Shown here: piece by piece, positions 9,388 through 18,175 of the stretch
Layout of the letters: the number at the start of each line of letters is the position of its first letter
Position numbering within the stretch: position 1 is the first letter of the stretch
From: Vallitaleaceae bacterium 9-2
GTDB taxonomy: Bacteria; Bacillota; Clostridia; Lachnospirales; Vallitaleaceae
Assembly: GCA_038396585.1 (NCBI GenBank)
Contig: CP121691.1
Coordinates: 868,001 to 932,000, forward strand
DNA length: 64,000 nt
Direction: 5' to 3'
Made by a program: the position numbers and the translations under genes
Notes under the pieces: model-generated
What the model was told of the DNA's origin: nothing
The model's input: the letters and a program-made list of their open reading frames with translations, nothing else
The model's database searches: none

Positions 9388-10347
9388 TTAATTTTCCAAC
9401 AAGAAGGCTAGTTCACGATCGTTGTGTCCAGGCAGATGTTCATGAGCAAAATCAGGGTAAATGTCCATTTTTTTGGAGCTCATGATGTTGTTGTAAGCAG
9501 CAAACTGCGTTGAAGGAGGACAGATGGTGTCCATCAATCCTGTGGACATAAGTACGTCGCCTTGAATCCTTGAGGTTAAAAATTGCAAGTCAATATAGCT
9601 CAATGTTGAAAAGAATTCATCTTCACGTTCATGTCTGGGATCAAAGTGACGGAAGTATTCCCGTAACCCGATGTAGGCATCTTTTGCAAGGTCCAGATCC
9701 CATACACGTCGATAATCACAAAGGAAAGGATATACAGGAACAAGCTTACGTATACGAGGCTCTAAAGACGCACAAGCAAGTGTTAACGCACCGCCTTGAC
9801 TGGCACCGCAAGCATATACACGGTTTGAATCAACATCGGGCATATCCAGAGCAATTCGAGCAAGAAGTACGGTGTCTAGGAAGACGTGTTTAAAATACAA
9901 AGCATCTCGACCAGAATCAACTCCTTTCATAATAAAGCCGTATAGCGTTCCACCCTTGACTTGACTAACATCGGTGGATTTTCCGCCTTGACCTCGGCAA
10001 TCCATGGCAAGAACAATCATGCCGGCAGCAGCATAGTTAAGCAGTCCGGTCCAATCACCAGAATCACCAGCGTATCCATGAAAGCGAAGGACGGCAGGTG
10101 CTTTAGCTGTAAGTGAATTGGGTTTAATCATTTTAGCATAGATTCTTGCACCGTCAGTAGCGTTATAATATACATCATAACAGGTGGCAAAAGGAACTTG
10201 AAAGTCTGCTTTTGTAATGGAAAGATTAAGTTCAAGCTGATCTAAAGAAGCTAAAGCGTCATCCCAAAATGCATCGAAGTCATCGGGTTTGGTCATGGCG
10301 CCATGATAATTTTTGAGTTCATCAAGTGGCATGTCGATTAATGGCAT
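9388..10347 (-). CDS. Acetyl-xylan esterase / cephalosporin-C deacetylase (CE7 family)
   Basis: The product is 319 residues, the standard CE7 length. It removes acetyl groups from short sugars or xylo-oligomers and has no signal peptide, so it acts in the cytoplasm. The start PLIDMPLDELKNYHG, the CE7 motif RGQGG (MDCRGQGGKS), the nucleophile elbow GASQGG, an Asp in MDTICPPST and the His in HEHLPGHN make up the family pattern and the Ser-Asp-His triad. AGGAGG precedes the ATG. It is a single gene between two convergent neighbours, with its own promoter. Natural substrate is unknown. Confidence 0.9.
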   Translation of the reverse strand: MPLIDMPLDELKNYHGAMTKPDDFDAFWDDALASLDQLELNLSITKADFQVPFATCYDVYYNATDGARIYAKMIKPNSLTAKAPAVLRFHGYAGDSGDWTGLLNYAAAGMIVLAMDCRGQGGKSTDVSQVKGGTLYGFIMKGVDSGRDALYFKHVFLDTVLLARIALDMPDVDSNRVYACGASQGGALTLACASLEPRIRKLVPVYPFLCDYRRVWDLDLAKDAYIGLREYFRHFDPRHEREDEFFSTLSYIDLQFLTSRIQGDVLMSTGLMDTICPPSTQFAAYNNIMSSKKMDIYPDFAHEHLPGHNDRELAFLLEN

Positions 10348-10363
10348 ATAAAAACCTCCTAAA

Positions 10364-10392
10364 ATTATAAAATTTAATTCATTTTAGCACAA
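10364..10392 (-). promoter_or_regulatory. Promoter of the CE7 esterase gene
   Basis: On the minus strand TTGTGC (10387-10392) and TATAAT (10364-10369) are separated by 17 bases, followed by AGGAGG and the ATG. Confidence 0.65.
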
Positions 10393-10427
10393 ATGTAAAG
10401 CGATGGTCAATGAATAAAGGATAGGTC

Positions 10428-10456
10428 TTGTTGTCTAGATTCCAATCGGTTATAAT
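10428..10456 (+). promoter_or_regulatory. Promoter of the beta-phosphoglucomutase gene
   Basis: TTGTTG (10428-10433) and TATAAT (10451-10456) are 17 bases apart, 50 bases before the start codon. It lies back to back with the esterase promoter. Confidence 0.7.
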
Positions 10457-10505
10457 AAACATAGAGTCAGATAAAATGTGAGAGGGCTTATGTTAGGAGG
10501 ACATT

Positions 10506-11147
10506 ATGATTAGAGCAGTAATATTTGATCTTGATGGAGTAATTGTGTCGACAGATGAATTTCATTTTCAAGCATGGATGCAATTAGCCAAGAGATTACA
10601 CATTCCATTTAACCGTGAAATTAATGAACGTTTACGTGGTGTTAGTCGTTATGAAAGCTTAAATATTATTCTTGAAAATGCAACAAATGCATTTTCAGAA
10701 GAAGAAAAGCAAGAATTTCTGGATGAAAAGAACAATACATATATTGAACTTTTACATGAATTATCCGATGCAGATATTTTACCTGGGGTGACAAAGACGT
10801 TAGAGGAACTTAAAGAACGCGATATTCGTATTGCCATTGGTTCTTCAAGCCGTAATACGCCACGCATTCTTAAATACATTGGTATGGAAGATACATTTGA
10901 CGCTGTGGCGGATGGTAATGATATTACAAAAAGCAAACCTGATCCTGAAGTGTTCTTATTGGCAGCACAACGATTAAATATTAAACCATCAGAATGCTTA
11001 GTGGTTGAAGATGCGTATGCAGGGATTGAAGCGGCAAAAGCTGCAGGGATGAAAGCACTTGCAGTTGGGTCAGCCTATGACTGTCCAGATGCAGATGTGC
11101 GTGCACGAGATTTAAGTGAAGTTAGCCTAGTCGAACTCTTGAATTAA
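10506..11147 (+). CDS. pgmB: Beta-phosphoglucomutase (HAD superfamily)
   Basis: The product is 213 residues. It interconverts beta-glucose-1-phosphate and glucose-6-phosphate, used in maltose/trehalose phosphorolysis. HAD motif 1 is FDLDGVI with Asp8 as nucleophile and Asp10 as acid/base; the cap has the beta-PGM signature RLRGVSRYESL, then GSSSRNT (motif 2), KSKPDPEVFL (motif 3 Lys) and VVEDAYAGIEAAKAAGM (motif 4). These match beta-PGM better than other HAD phosphatases. AGGAGG lies upstream. No phosphorylase gene is adjacent, so its supply pathway is elsewhere. Confidence 0.9.
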   Translation: MIRAVIFDLDGVIVSTDEFHFQAWMQLAKRLHIPFNREINERLRGVSRYESLNIILENATNAFSEEEKQEFLDEKNNTYIELLHELSDADILPGVTKTLEELKERDIRIAIGSSSRNTPRILKYIGMEDTFDAVADGNDITKSKPDPEVFLLAAQRLNIKPSECLVVEDAYAGIEAAKAAGMKALAVGSAYDCPDADVRARDLSEVSLVELLN

Positions 11148-11173
11148 AAATAGTGTGAAATAGTAGGTGAACA

Positions 11174-11223
11174 TAAAAAAACAGATGCAATGCGATATAT
11201 TATCGCACTACATCTGTTTTTTA
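11174..11223. terminator. Bidirectional terminator between pgmB and pyk
   Basis: The hairpin has stem ACAGATG/CATCTGT with an inner stem TGCGATA/TATCGCA, flanked by an A-run and a T-run. It serves the two convergent genes. Confidence 0.88.
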
Positions 11224-11258
11224 TTGATTTAGAAGTAAGTACCCTGTGGGGCTACTTT

Positions 11259-12677
11259 TTAATCGACTTCTTGGACTTTCATAAGATTGGTCTTTCCGGT
11301 GATGCCGAGTGGAACTCCAGCAGTAATTACAACAAGGTCGCCTGAGTTAACGAGTCCTAAGCTTTTAGTCTTTTCTACAGATTTATAAAAAAGAATATCT
11401 GATGAAGTTTGTTGTTCCATAATCAATGGAAGAACGCCCCAGTTTAACATCAGCTGACGTTGTACTTTAGGATTAGAAGTTGTTGCAATGATTGGAACAT
11501 TTGGCCGATACATACTAATCAGTTTTGCAGTACTTCCTGAATAGGTAGGGCATATAATCGCTTTTGCCTTTAACTGCATTGCTGTTGAACATGATGCATG
11601 GCTTACGGAGTTGGTGATGGACTTTTCACGTCGGCTTACAATCTTTGTGAACAAGTTTTGATAATCCATAGATGCTTCTGCAGCTTCTGCAATACGCCGC
11701 ATTGAACGAACCGATTCGATTGGATATTTTCCGGCAGCGGATTCACCAGAAAGCATGATGGCATCAGTACCATCTAAGATAGCATTGGCAACATCGGATA
11801 CTTCGGCACGGGTTGGTCGAGGATTAACTTGCATCGAATCCAACATTTGCGTTGCAATGATAACCGGAATATCAGCTTCGTTACATTTTTTTACAATGAG
11901 TTTTTGGATATGTGGGATGGCTTCAGGTGGGGTTTCAACACCTAGATCACCACGGGCAACCATGATGCCGTCAGATGCTTCAATAATTGCATCGATATTA
12001 TCAATACCTTCTTGAGATTCAATTTTTGAAATAATCTTAACGCTTTCACCATCATTTTTATTAAGATGGTCACGAATCATTTGAACGTCTGAAGCCGTTC
12101 GTATAAACGATGCTGCAATAAAGTCTACATCATTTTCAATTCCAAAGATTAAGTCGGATTCATCGGCTGGCGTCATGGATGGAAGATTGAGGTGAATATT
12201 TGGAATATTGACACCTTTTCGATTTTTAACGATACCGCCATTTTTGATGTTGCAGATAACATCTTCACCATCAATTTCAGATACTTCAAGTTCAATCAAA
12301 CCATCATCAATTAAGATAACGCTTCCAGCACATACATCTTCATGAAGTGTTGGGTAGGTCACGCAAAATTTTTCGGAAGTACCTTCAAAATCTCCATGAC
12401 AAATACGTGTGTGCTCACCTGTGATTAGTTCAGCTGAACCATCAACGAATGTTTTGGTACGAATTTCAGGTCCACGCGTATCCATAAGAATAGCTATGGG
12501 AATGTTGAGTTCTTCTCTAACTTCGTTAATCATTGCGATTATTTTTTTATAATACTCTTGATTACCATGGGATAAGTTGAGACGAGCGACACTTAAGCCA
12601 CTCTTAACGAGTTGGGTAAAGGTTTCTTTATTATCGCTTGCGGGGCCGATTGTACATATAATTTTTGTTTTATTCAT
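11259..12677 (-). CDS. pyk: Pyruvate kinase
   Basis: The product is 472 residues. It converts phosphoenolpyruvate and ADP to pyruvate and ATP, the last glycolytic step. It starts with TKIICTIGPAS, has LNLSHG and the active-site block MVARGDLGVE, then the PTRAEVSDVANAI and MLSGESAAGKYP motifs, and a C-terminal allosteric domain. It lacks the extra PEP-utilizing C-terminal domain of Bacillus enzymes, so its length is like E. coli PykF. A TATAAT -10 box lies upstream on the minus strand (12710-12715) and GAGGAGG before the ATG. It is divergent from addA. Confidence 0.96.
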   Translation of the reverse strand: MNKTKIICTIGPASDNKETFTQLVKSGLSVARLNLSHGNQEYYKKIIAMINEVREELNIPIAILMDTRGPEIRTKTFVDGSAELITGEHTRICHGDFEGTSEKFCVTYPTLHEDVCAGSVILIDDGLIELEVSEIDGEDVICNIKNGGIVKNRKGVNIPNIHLNLPSMTPADESDLIFGIENDVDFIAASFIRTASDVQMIRDHLNKNDGESVKIISKIESQEGIDNIDAIIEASDGIMVARGDLGVETPPEAIPHIQKLIVKKCNEADIPVIIATQMLDSMQVNPRPTRAEVSDVANAILDGTDAIMLSGESAAGKYPIESVRSMRRIAEAAEASMDYQNLFTKIVSRREKSITNSVSHASCSTAMQLKAKAIICPTYSGSTAKLISMYRPNVPIIATTSNPKVQRQLMLNWGVLPLIMEQQTSSDILFYKSVEKTKSLGLVNSGDLVVITAGVPLGITGKTNLMKVQEVD

Positions 12678-12818
12678 TTTAACCTCCTCTGATTTATGAA
12701 TTCAATACTATTATACCAAAGTATTACCTAAAACTGTATATGGAATTTCCGACAAACTTATACTACAATAAGAGAAGGGGAAAGAATAATAGCACAAAAG
12801 AGGAGATAGGTTCACTAT

Positions 12819-15800
12819 ATGAAATTTCAATATACCCAAGAACAAGAAAAAATTATACAAGATGGCGGTCGAAGCCTTTTAGTTTCGGCGGCAGCGGGGT
12901 CGGGAAAAACAGCCGTCCTTGTACAGCGTATTATCCAAAAGATTACCAATCCAAATACACCGATATCTGTAGATCAGCTGCTTATTGTGACATTTACCCA
13001 TGCTGCTGCATCTGAGATGCGGGAGCGAATAAGCTTAGCTATTGAAAAAGCGATTGAAGAGACGGCAGATGAAAAGATGATGCAGCATTTGGTTAAACAA
13101 CTGACAATGATGGCATCGGCTAATATCATGACTCTGCATAGCTTTTGTTTACAGATATTAAAAAACTACTACTATCTTTTAGAACTTGACCCAAACTTTC
13201 GTATCGGTAATGAGACAGAACTGGCTCTTATACAAGAGGAAATCCTTGATGAAATCTTTGAAGCGGCTTATGAAGAAAAAAGTCCGGCTTTTATCCGGAT
13301 TGTTGAAGCCTTTTCCTATGGTAATGATGATGTAAAAATACGGGATATCATCTTGACGATATATCGGTTTTCAAAAAGTCATCCAAATCCAGAAGCATGG
13401 TTAAATGAAGCTGTAGAAACACTTAAAATTCATGATGCACAGGAGCTTTATTCTACAGAGTTTTTTAATGTGCTTCAAAAGCATGTGGCAGATAACTTGG
13501 CTGTTGCCAAGAGCATGTTGCCTGACCTACATGAACTTATGGCGCTTGATGCAGGACCGGATAAGTATAAAGATACAGTCACAGATATAGAATATCTGTT
13601 AAATTGCTATGTATCCGCTCTTGAAAACAAAGATGTGCAGGCGCTTAAGTCAGCATACCAAAGTCAGTCGATTGCGCCGTTAAGCCGAAAGTCAAAAGGT
13701 TATGACAAGGCGCTTGCAGAAGAGGCAAAAGACATCATTAATCAGATTAAAGACAGCTTGAGCGTTGTAGAGCTTCTATGTTTTGATGAAGAAGAAAGCA
13801 TCGAGCAAGTAGGCGTTATCGCAGGTGATATTCAAGAGCTTGTACGATTAACACAGCTTTTTGATATGCGTTTTTCAGAAGAAAAATATGATAAAGCGTT
13901 AATTGATTTTAGCGATATCGAACATTTTGCATTGGCGTTATTATACGACGAAAACCAAGTTTCTGAAATTGGAAAGCGTTATAAAGATATGTTCCATGAA
14001 GTGCTTGTTGATGAGTATCAGGATATCAACGAGGTTCAAGAAGCGGTTATTCAAGCAGTATCTAAGCAAGAAGAAGAAAAAAACTTGTTTATGGTGGGTG
14101 ATGTAAAACAGAGCATTTATAAGTTTCGGTTAGCACGACCGGAGATTTTTAGTCAAAAATATCGACGCTTTTCTTATGACGACGAGCAGCAGACGAATGA
14201 AGTAAAAATTGATTTGGCTAAAAACTTTCGAAGTCGTCAAGAAGTACTATCCTTTTCAAACCATATCTTTAAGGGCATCATGAGTGAAGCCGTTGGTGAT
14301 GTTAAATATGATGAAAAAACACAGCTTAATTATGGTGCTATCCAGTATAAACAAGCAAGTGCAAAGGACTATCGACCGGAGATACTTATTATTGAAGATC
14401 CAAAGGAAGGTGAGTCCAAGGCAACAATTCAAGCGCAGCTTGTTGCAAATAAGATTCATGCGATGGTCAATGAAAAGTCTTTGGCTATTGTGGATAAAAC
14501 AGGAGAGCTACGGGAAGTAAAATACCAAGATATCTGTATTCTTATGCGCAGTCCATCAAAAGCTATGGAGGATATTAAAGATGTATTGGATGCCAAAGGG
14601 ATACCTTATGCAACGGATGTATCAACAGGGTATTTTGAGGCTATTGAAGTTCAAGTGGTATTAAATTTATTAATGGTTTTAGATAATCCCATACAAGATA
14701 TTGCCCTTGTATCCGTGTTACGTGCGCCTTTTATGGGATTTGATGAACATGACCTTATTCAGTTAAAAAAAATAGATCATACATTAAGTATTTATGAGGC
14801 GCTAATAGCATATGAACAAGTGCATCAAGAATCAATAGAGGAAGAACAAAGTGCGTTAACCAAAAAAGTTCACTATTTTCTAACTTTATATAATCGGTTA
14901 AAAGCAGAAGCGAAATATCTTGAACTACATGAACTCATACAGAAAATCTACTTAGAGACAGGCTATAAAAATATTGTTCGTTTTATGGATAATGGCAGTC
15001 AACGCATGCAAAACCTGGAGTACTTATTACAGCAAAGTGAAGCCTTTGAGGCATCAAGTTATAAAGGTGTATTTAATTTTGTGCGCTATATTGAGCATAT
15101 GAAAAAATACAAAGTGGATTCGCCGGAACCTACCTATACTCTAGATAGTGATAACAGTGTGACCATGATGAGTATTCATAAAAGCAAAGGACTTGAATTT
15201 CCTATTGTTTTTATTTTGGATTTACAAAAGCAATTTAATGAAATGGATTTGCGCGAAACGGTTTTAATGGATCAAGACTTAGGGTTGGCCAGTGATTATA
15301 TCGATATTGATGCTCGTACAAAAAAAAGGACGGTCTTTACAGAGGCGCTTCGGATTAAAGCAAAAAATGAGCTAATCTCTGAAGAAATCCGTATTTTATA
15401 TGTAGCATTAACTCGAGCAAAGGAAAAGCTGTATCTACTTGCAACGACATCAGACTATGAAAAAAATATTGAAAAAATGATGGAAAGATATTCTAAATAT
15501 GCAGACGTATATGTGCCCTCAGGACTTGTACAAAGTACGCGTAGTTATTTGGAACTGATTCTCATGCGATGCAATAGCCAAAGCAGTGCATTGTATTCCA
15601 TAAGGAAAGTACACTACGATGAAATCGTTGAGCAAGAAGCCTTTTATGAACTGAGTCAAGAAGAGCAAAAATCTGAATTAAAAGACATGCTACTGCAAAG
15701 CTATCAACGAGAAGAAGAATGGGAACAAGACATTAGCGAATATGAAGAAGAGATATATAAGCCTTATGCTTATGCGTCATCCACCCAAAAATATCTCTCT

Positions 15801-16475
15801 ATGTCAGTTTCAGAGATAAAACGAAAACATCAAGAAAATCAAATAGAAGAGCAGCAGTGGGCATATGAACAATTGATTAAATCAGTCCAAGAACCGATTC
15901 CGGCGTTTATGGATGCGGCACTTGAAAATCAGCCTCAACAAGGGGCACGCTATGGAACGCTTATGCATCTGGTATTGGCAAAGCTTGATTTTTCCATCTC
16001 GTGGACACGAGAATCGTTAGAAGCGTTTGTTCAAAAGATGGTTAAAGACAATATCATTACGTCAAAAGAGGGAGGACGTATCTCGATTCATGCGCTCCAA
16101 CGCTTTACAAGTTCTTCTTTGTATCAGCGTATTTTGAAGGCGGATTCAAAGCAGATTCGCCAAGAACAACCCTTTGTATTGCAGATTGATGATGAGGGTG
16201 ATGGACGGATGATTCAAGGGGTTATTGACTTGTATTTTGTTGAAGAAGATGCGTTGGTATTAGTGGATTACAAGACAGATTTTTTGAAAAATCAAGATGC
16301 ATCGATATTAATAGAGCGTTATCAACTCCAGTTGGAGTACTATAAAAAAGCTTTGGAACGTATGACAGGAAAACATGTAAAGCAAACGATCATATATAGC
16401 TTTTCATTGAATGAAGCACTTGACATAATTATGTCAACCGTTTTTGAGAATGTCCCAAAAAAAATTAATAATTAG
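12819..16475 (+). CDS. addA: AddA, ATP-dependent helicase/nuclease subunit A, with IS-altered C-terminus
   Basis: The product is 1218 residues. An N-terminal UvrD-type helicase has the Walker A motif AAAGSGKTAVLVQRI (about residues 25-39), VLVDEYQDIN (Walker B) and IHKSKGLEFPIVF. The C-terminal RecB-like nuclease has VLVDYKTDFL and the downstream QLEYYKKAL. With AddB it processes DNA ends for recombination. GGAGATAGG precedes the ATG. The last residues (from MSTVFEN to the stop) are encoded by the inserted IS end; without it the frame would read DIIIDKQ and stop at 18115-18117. The catalytic motifs lie well upstream of the change, so the protein is probably functional. Confidence 0.95.
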   Translation: MKFQYTQEQEKIIQDGGRSLLVSAAAGSGKTAVLVQRIIQKITNPNTPISVDQLLIVTFTHAAASEMRERISLAIEKAIEETADEKMMQHLVKQLTMMASANIMTLHSFCLQILKNYYYLLELDPNFRIGNETELALIQEEILDEIFEAAYEEKSPAFIRIVEAFSYGNDDVKIRDIILTIYRFSKSHPNPEAWLNEAVETLKIHDAQELYSTEFFNVLQKHVADNLAVAKSMLPDLHELMALDAGPDKYKDTVTDIEYLLNCYVSALENKDVQALKSAYQSQSIAPLSRKSKGYDKALAEEAKDIINQIKDSLSVVELLCFDEEESIEQVGVIAGDIQELVRLTQLFDMRFSEEKYDKALIDFSDIEHFALALLYDENQVSEIGKRYKDMFHEVLVDEYQDINEVQEAVIQAVSKQEEEKNLFMVGDVKQSIYKFRLARPEIFSQKYRRFSYDDEQQTNEVKIDLAKNFRSRQEVLSFSNHIFKGIMSEAVGDVKYDEKTQLNYGAIQYKQASAKDYRPEILIIEDPKEGESKATIQAQLVANKIHAMVNEKSLAIVDKTGELREVKYQDICILMRSPSKAMEDIKDVLDAKGIPYATDVSTGYFEAIEVQVVLNLLMVLDNPIQDIALVSVLRAPFMGFDEHDLIQLKKIDHTLSIYEALIAYEQVHQESIEEEQSALTKKVHYFLTLYNRLKAEAKYLELHELIQKIYLETGYKNIVRFMDNGSQRMQNLEYLLQQSEAFEASSYKGVFNFVRYIEHMKKYKVDSPEPTYTLDSDNSVTMMSIHKSKGLEFPIVFILDLQKQFNEMDLRETVLMDQDLGLASDYIDIDARTKKRTVFTEALRIKAKNELISEEIRILYVALTRAKEKLYLLATTSDYEKNIEKMMERYSKYADVYVPSGLVQSTRSYLELILMRCNSQSSALYSIRKVHYDEIVEQEAFYELSQEEQKSELKDMLLQSYQREEEWEQDISEYEEEIYKPYAYASSTQKYLSMSVSEIKRKHQENQIEEQQWAYEQLIKSVQEPIPAFMDAALENQPQQGARYGTLMHLVLAKLDFSISWTRESLEAFVQKMVKDNIITSKEGGRISIHALQRFTSSSLYQRILKADSKQIRQEQPFVLQIDDEGDGRMIQGVIDLYFVEEDALVLVDYKTDFLKNQDASILIERYQLQLEYYKKALERMTGKHVKQTIIYSFSLNEALDIIMSTVFENVPKKINN
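16405..16432 (+). repeat. Left copy of the 27-28 bp target duplication
   Basis: This stretch inside the end of addA is identical to 18077-18104. It begins CATTGAATG and ends ATAATTAT. The last base may belong to the IS rather than to the duplication, which would make it 27 bp. Confidence 0.93.
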
Positions 16476-18076
16476 CACTGTCAGGTGCATGGCTTTTTTC
16501 TTTATGGTGCTTCGTCCCCATCCTCGCCGTAAGGCAGGCACCGGAGTCGTCCTAGTTGGACAGTACTTCCTGCGTATAGCAGGCAGACTCAAAGTCAATC
16601 CGATGGCGTTGCTGTTTTGCAAAGTTCGCAAATGTAGCCTGGCGCCATGGATGGTTGATAGGGGGAATGGTTTGCTTCTTAGGCTCGGATATTTTTGATA
16701 GGCTGTCAAAGTTAATCGAAGAGTATTCATGTTCAGGAATGAGCCTTAGGGCATAGGTTTCATCATTGATTGAAGTATAGAGCTGGTTATCGAAAGCTTG
16801 GATAACTAGAGATTTAGTACCTTTATAAAAGTGCTTAGGCAAACCATCTCGACCTGTTGGCATGTAATAATGCTTGTTGTAACGGATGCAATGACCATTA
16901 TCGATTTTGCGGTCAGAAAGCACGGCAAGAATGAGGTTAATTTTTTCCTGAGGGGGTTGCTTTTCAAAGACACTTTTGATATGCTTGGAGTCTATTGCGA
17001 ACTGAGCATTGTATTCTTTTATGTAGGAGTTCAAGAATACGTTGGCTTGCTTAGTCGTTGTCACACCTTTCAGTCGAAGTTCGACTGGAAGGCGTGATTG
17101 CAAAGTCTGGAACAACCGTTCAACCCGACCTTTGGCTTGGGGGATACTGGTGGTCTTAATATCAACTCCCAACTGATGACAAGCATAACTGAACTGAGTG
17201 AAGGTATCGGCTTCGATAGAAGCGGATCTTTTTTGTTTGTATTCAAAAACAGTGCGTCGGTCGGTATAAAACATATAGGGAATTCCATAATTGGATAGGA
17301 TTTGATGGAATACGTTGTAATAGCCGTTAAGTGTCTCCTGTTCGTCGAAATAGGCGCCTACAATAGAGCCAGTAGCATCATCGATGGCGATGTGAAGTTG
17401 GGACTTTGTCTGACCGTACCATTGGTGGATGGAGGCGTCCATCTGCAACATTTCACCAAAGAAGGAACAGCGGGGACGGCGGGGATGGGCATCATCGATG
17501 TCGACCAAGGCAGTGTCGATTCTTTTGATGTCCTTTTTCGCTTTTGCCATTTTTTTCATAGCCTTGAGCCTTTCCTTCATCCTTCGTTTGGTTTTTCGGT
17601 TGGCCTTGGGTGATAGGATGAATTCGGTACTTAGAATGTTGTTGATGGTTGTGGCAGAAACCTGAATATGTTCGTACTTTGCCAAGAGTTCTTGGAAATG
17701 TGAGAAGTTGGCATCATAGTACTTGTTGCGGTAGAGATCCAAAATCTTCTGACGGGTTTCGTCATCAAGTGTGATGCTAGGCTTTCGCCCTTTGTTACCA
17801 TGCTGGAAATAACCTTTGCCGTTTGCTTTGTAGCCGGCAATCATTCGGTTCACATGGCGAACGGAACAGCCGATCTTGATGGAAGCATTGAGTTTGTTAC
17901 CGTTAGTTTCAACAAGTTTCTTGATAATTTCATATTTGTGATGTTCTTTCATGTTAAGTTCAATTTTTCGCATAATATAACCTCGTTCGTTTAGTGAGTT
18001 TCTATTATACGACATCCTTTCCCTTTGGGACATAATCAAATGTGGTTACTTAAGACATTATCAGATATGAATCAGA
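16432..18076 (-). mobile_element. IS1202-like insertion sequence (ISNCY-type transposase)
   Basis: The element is about 1.64 kb, carries one transposase gene and is bounded by identical 27-28 bp direct repeats. The ends are imperfect inverted repeats: reading inward from 16432 and from 18076, 17 of 27 bases match, including an exact AATGTC core preceded by TGA. A further copy of the motif ATGTCCCAAA occurs just inside each end. Very long target duplications of this size are known for the IS1202 group, unlike most IS families. Inner parts look richer in GC than the flanking host genes, consistent with transfer. The transposase frame is intact, so it may still move. Confidence 0.88.
16552..17973 (-). 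CDS. ISNCY/IS1202-type DDE transposase
   Basis: The product is 473 residues. An N-terminal helix-turn-helix region (about 10-60, including SVRHVNRMIAGYK) is followed by an integrase-like core. Catalytic acidic residues can be seen in MLQMDASIHQW (Asp), MFYTDRRTVFE (Asp) and PQAKGRVERLFQTLQ (Glu). The ATG at 17973 is chosen because CGAGG lies 8 bases upstream and a TATAAT box (18004-18009, minus strand) lies before it; a longer frame to 18039 has no ribosome site. It is oriented opposite to addA. Confidence 0.9.
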   Translation of the reverse strand: MRKIELNMKEHHKYEIIKKLVETNGNKLNASIKIGCSVRHVNRMIAGYKANGKGYFQHGNKGRKPSITLDDETRQKILDLYRNKYYDANFSHFQELLAKYEHIQVSATTINNILSTEFILSPKANRKTKRRMKERLKAMKKMAKAKKDIKRIDTALVDIDDAHPRRPRCSFFGEMLQMDASIHQWYGQTKSQLHIAIDDATGSIVGAYFDEQETLNGYYNVFHQILSNYGIPYMFYTDRRTVFEYKQKRSASIEADTFTQFSYACHQLGVDIKTTSIPQAKGRVERLFQTLQSRLPVELRLKGVTTTKQANVFLNSYIKEYNAQFAIDSKHIKSVFEKQPPQEKINLILAVLSDRKIDNGHCIRYNKHYYMPTGRDGLPKHFYKGTKSLVIQAFDNQLYTSINDETYALRLIPEHEYSSINFDSLSKISEPKKQTIPPINHPWRQATFANFAKQQRHRIDFESACYTQEVLSN

Positions 18077-18104
18077 CATTGAATGAAGCACTTGACATAA
18101 TTAT
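18077..18104 (+). repeat. Right copy of the 27-28 bp target duplication
   Basis: Identical to 16405-16432. Read in the addA frame it continues as IIIDKQ and TAA at 18115-18117, which shows where addA ended before the insertion. Confidence 0.93.
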
Positions 18105-18132
18105 TGACAAACAATAATTTTAGTGATAGACT
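18104..18132 (+). promoter_or_regulatory. Probable promoter of the split membrane-protein gene
   Basis: TTGACA (18104-18109) and TAGACT (18127-18132) are 17 bases apart, 43 bases before the ATG. The -35 box lies in the original end of addA, next to the IS target duplication. Confidence 0.5.
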
Positions 18133-18175
18133 GAATCTAAAATTATAATAAAACAATAATTTTGGAGGGTGATTA

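Noticed and set aside
9570-9893. 107-residue plus-strand frame inside the CE7 esterase
   Set aside because: Antisense shadow of a well supported gene.
12740-13015. 91-residue open frame overlapping the start of addA
   Set aside because: It lies in another frame over addA sequence, has no ribosome site and shows no protein-like composition.
16831-17994. Several open frames on the plus strand within the IS
   Set aside because: They are antisense to the intact transposase and have no ribosome sites or known motifs.
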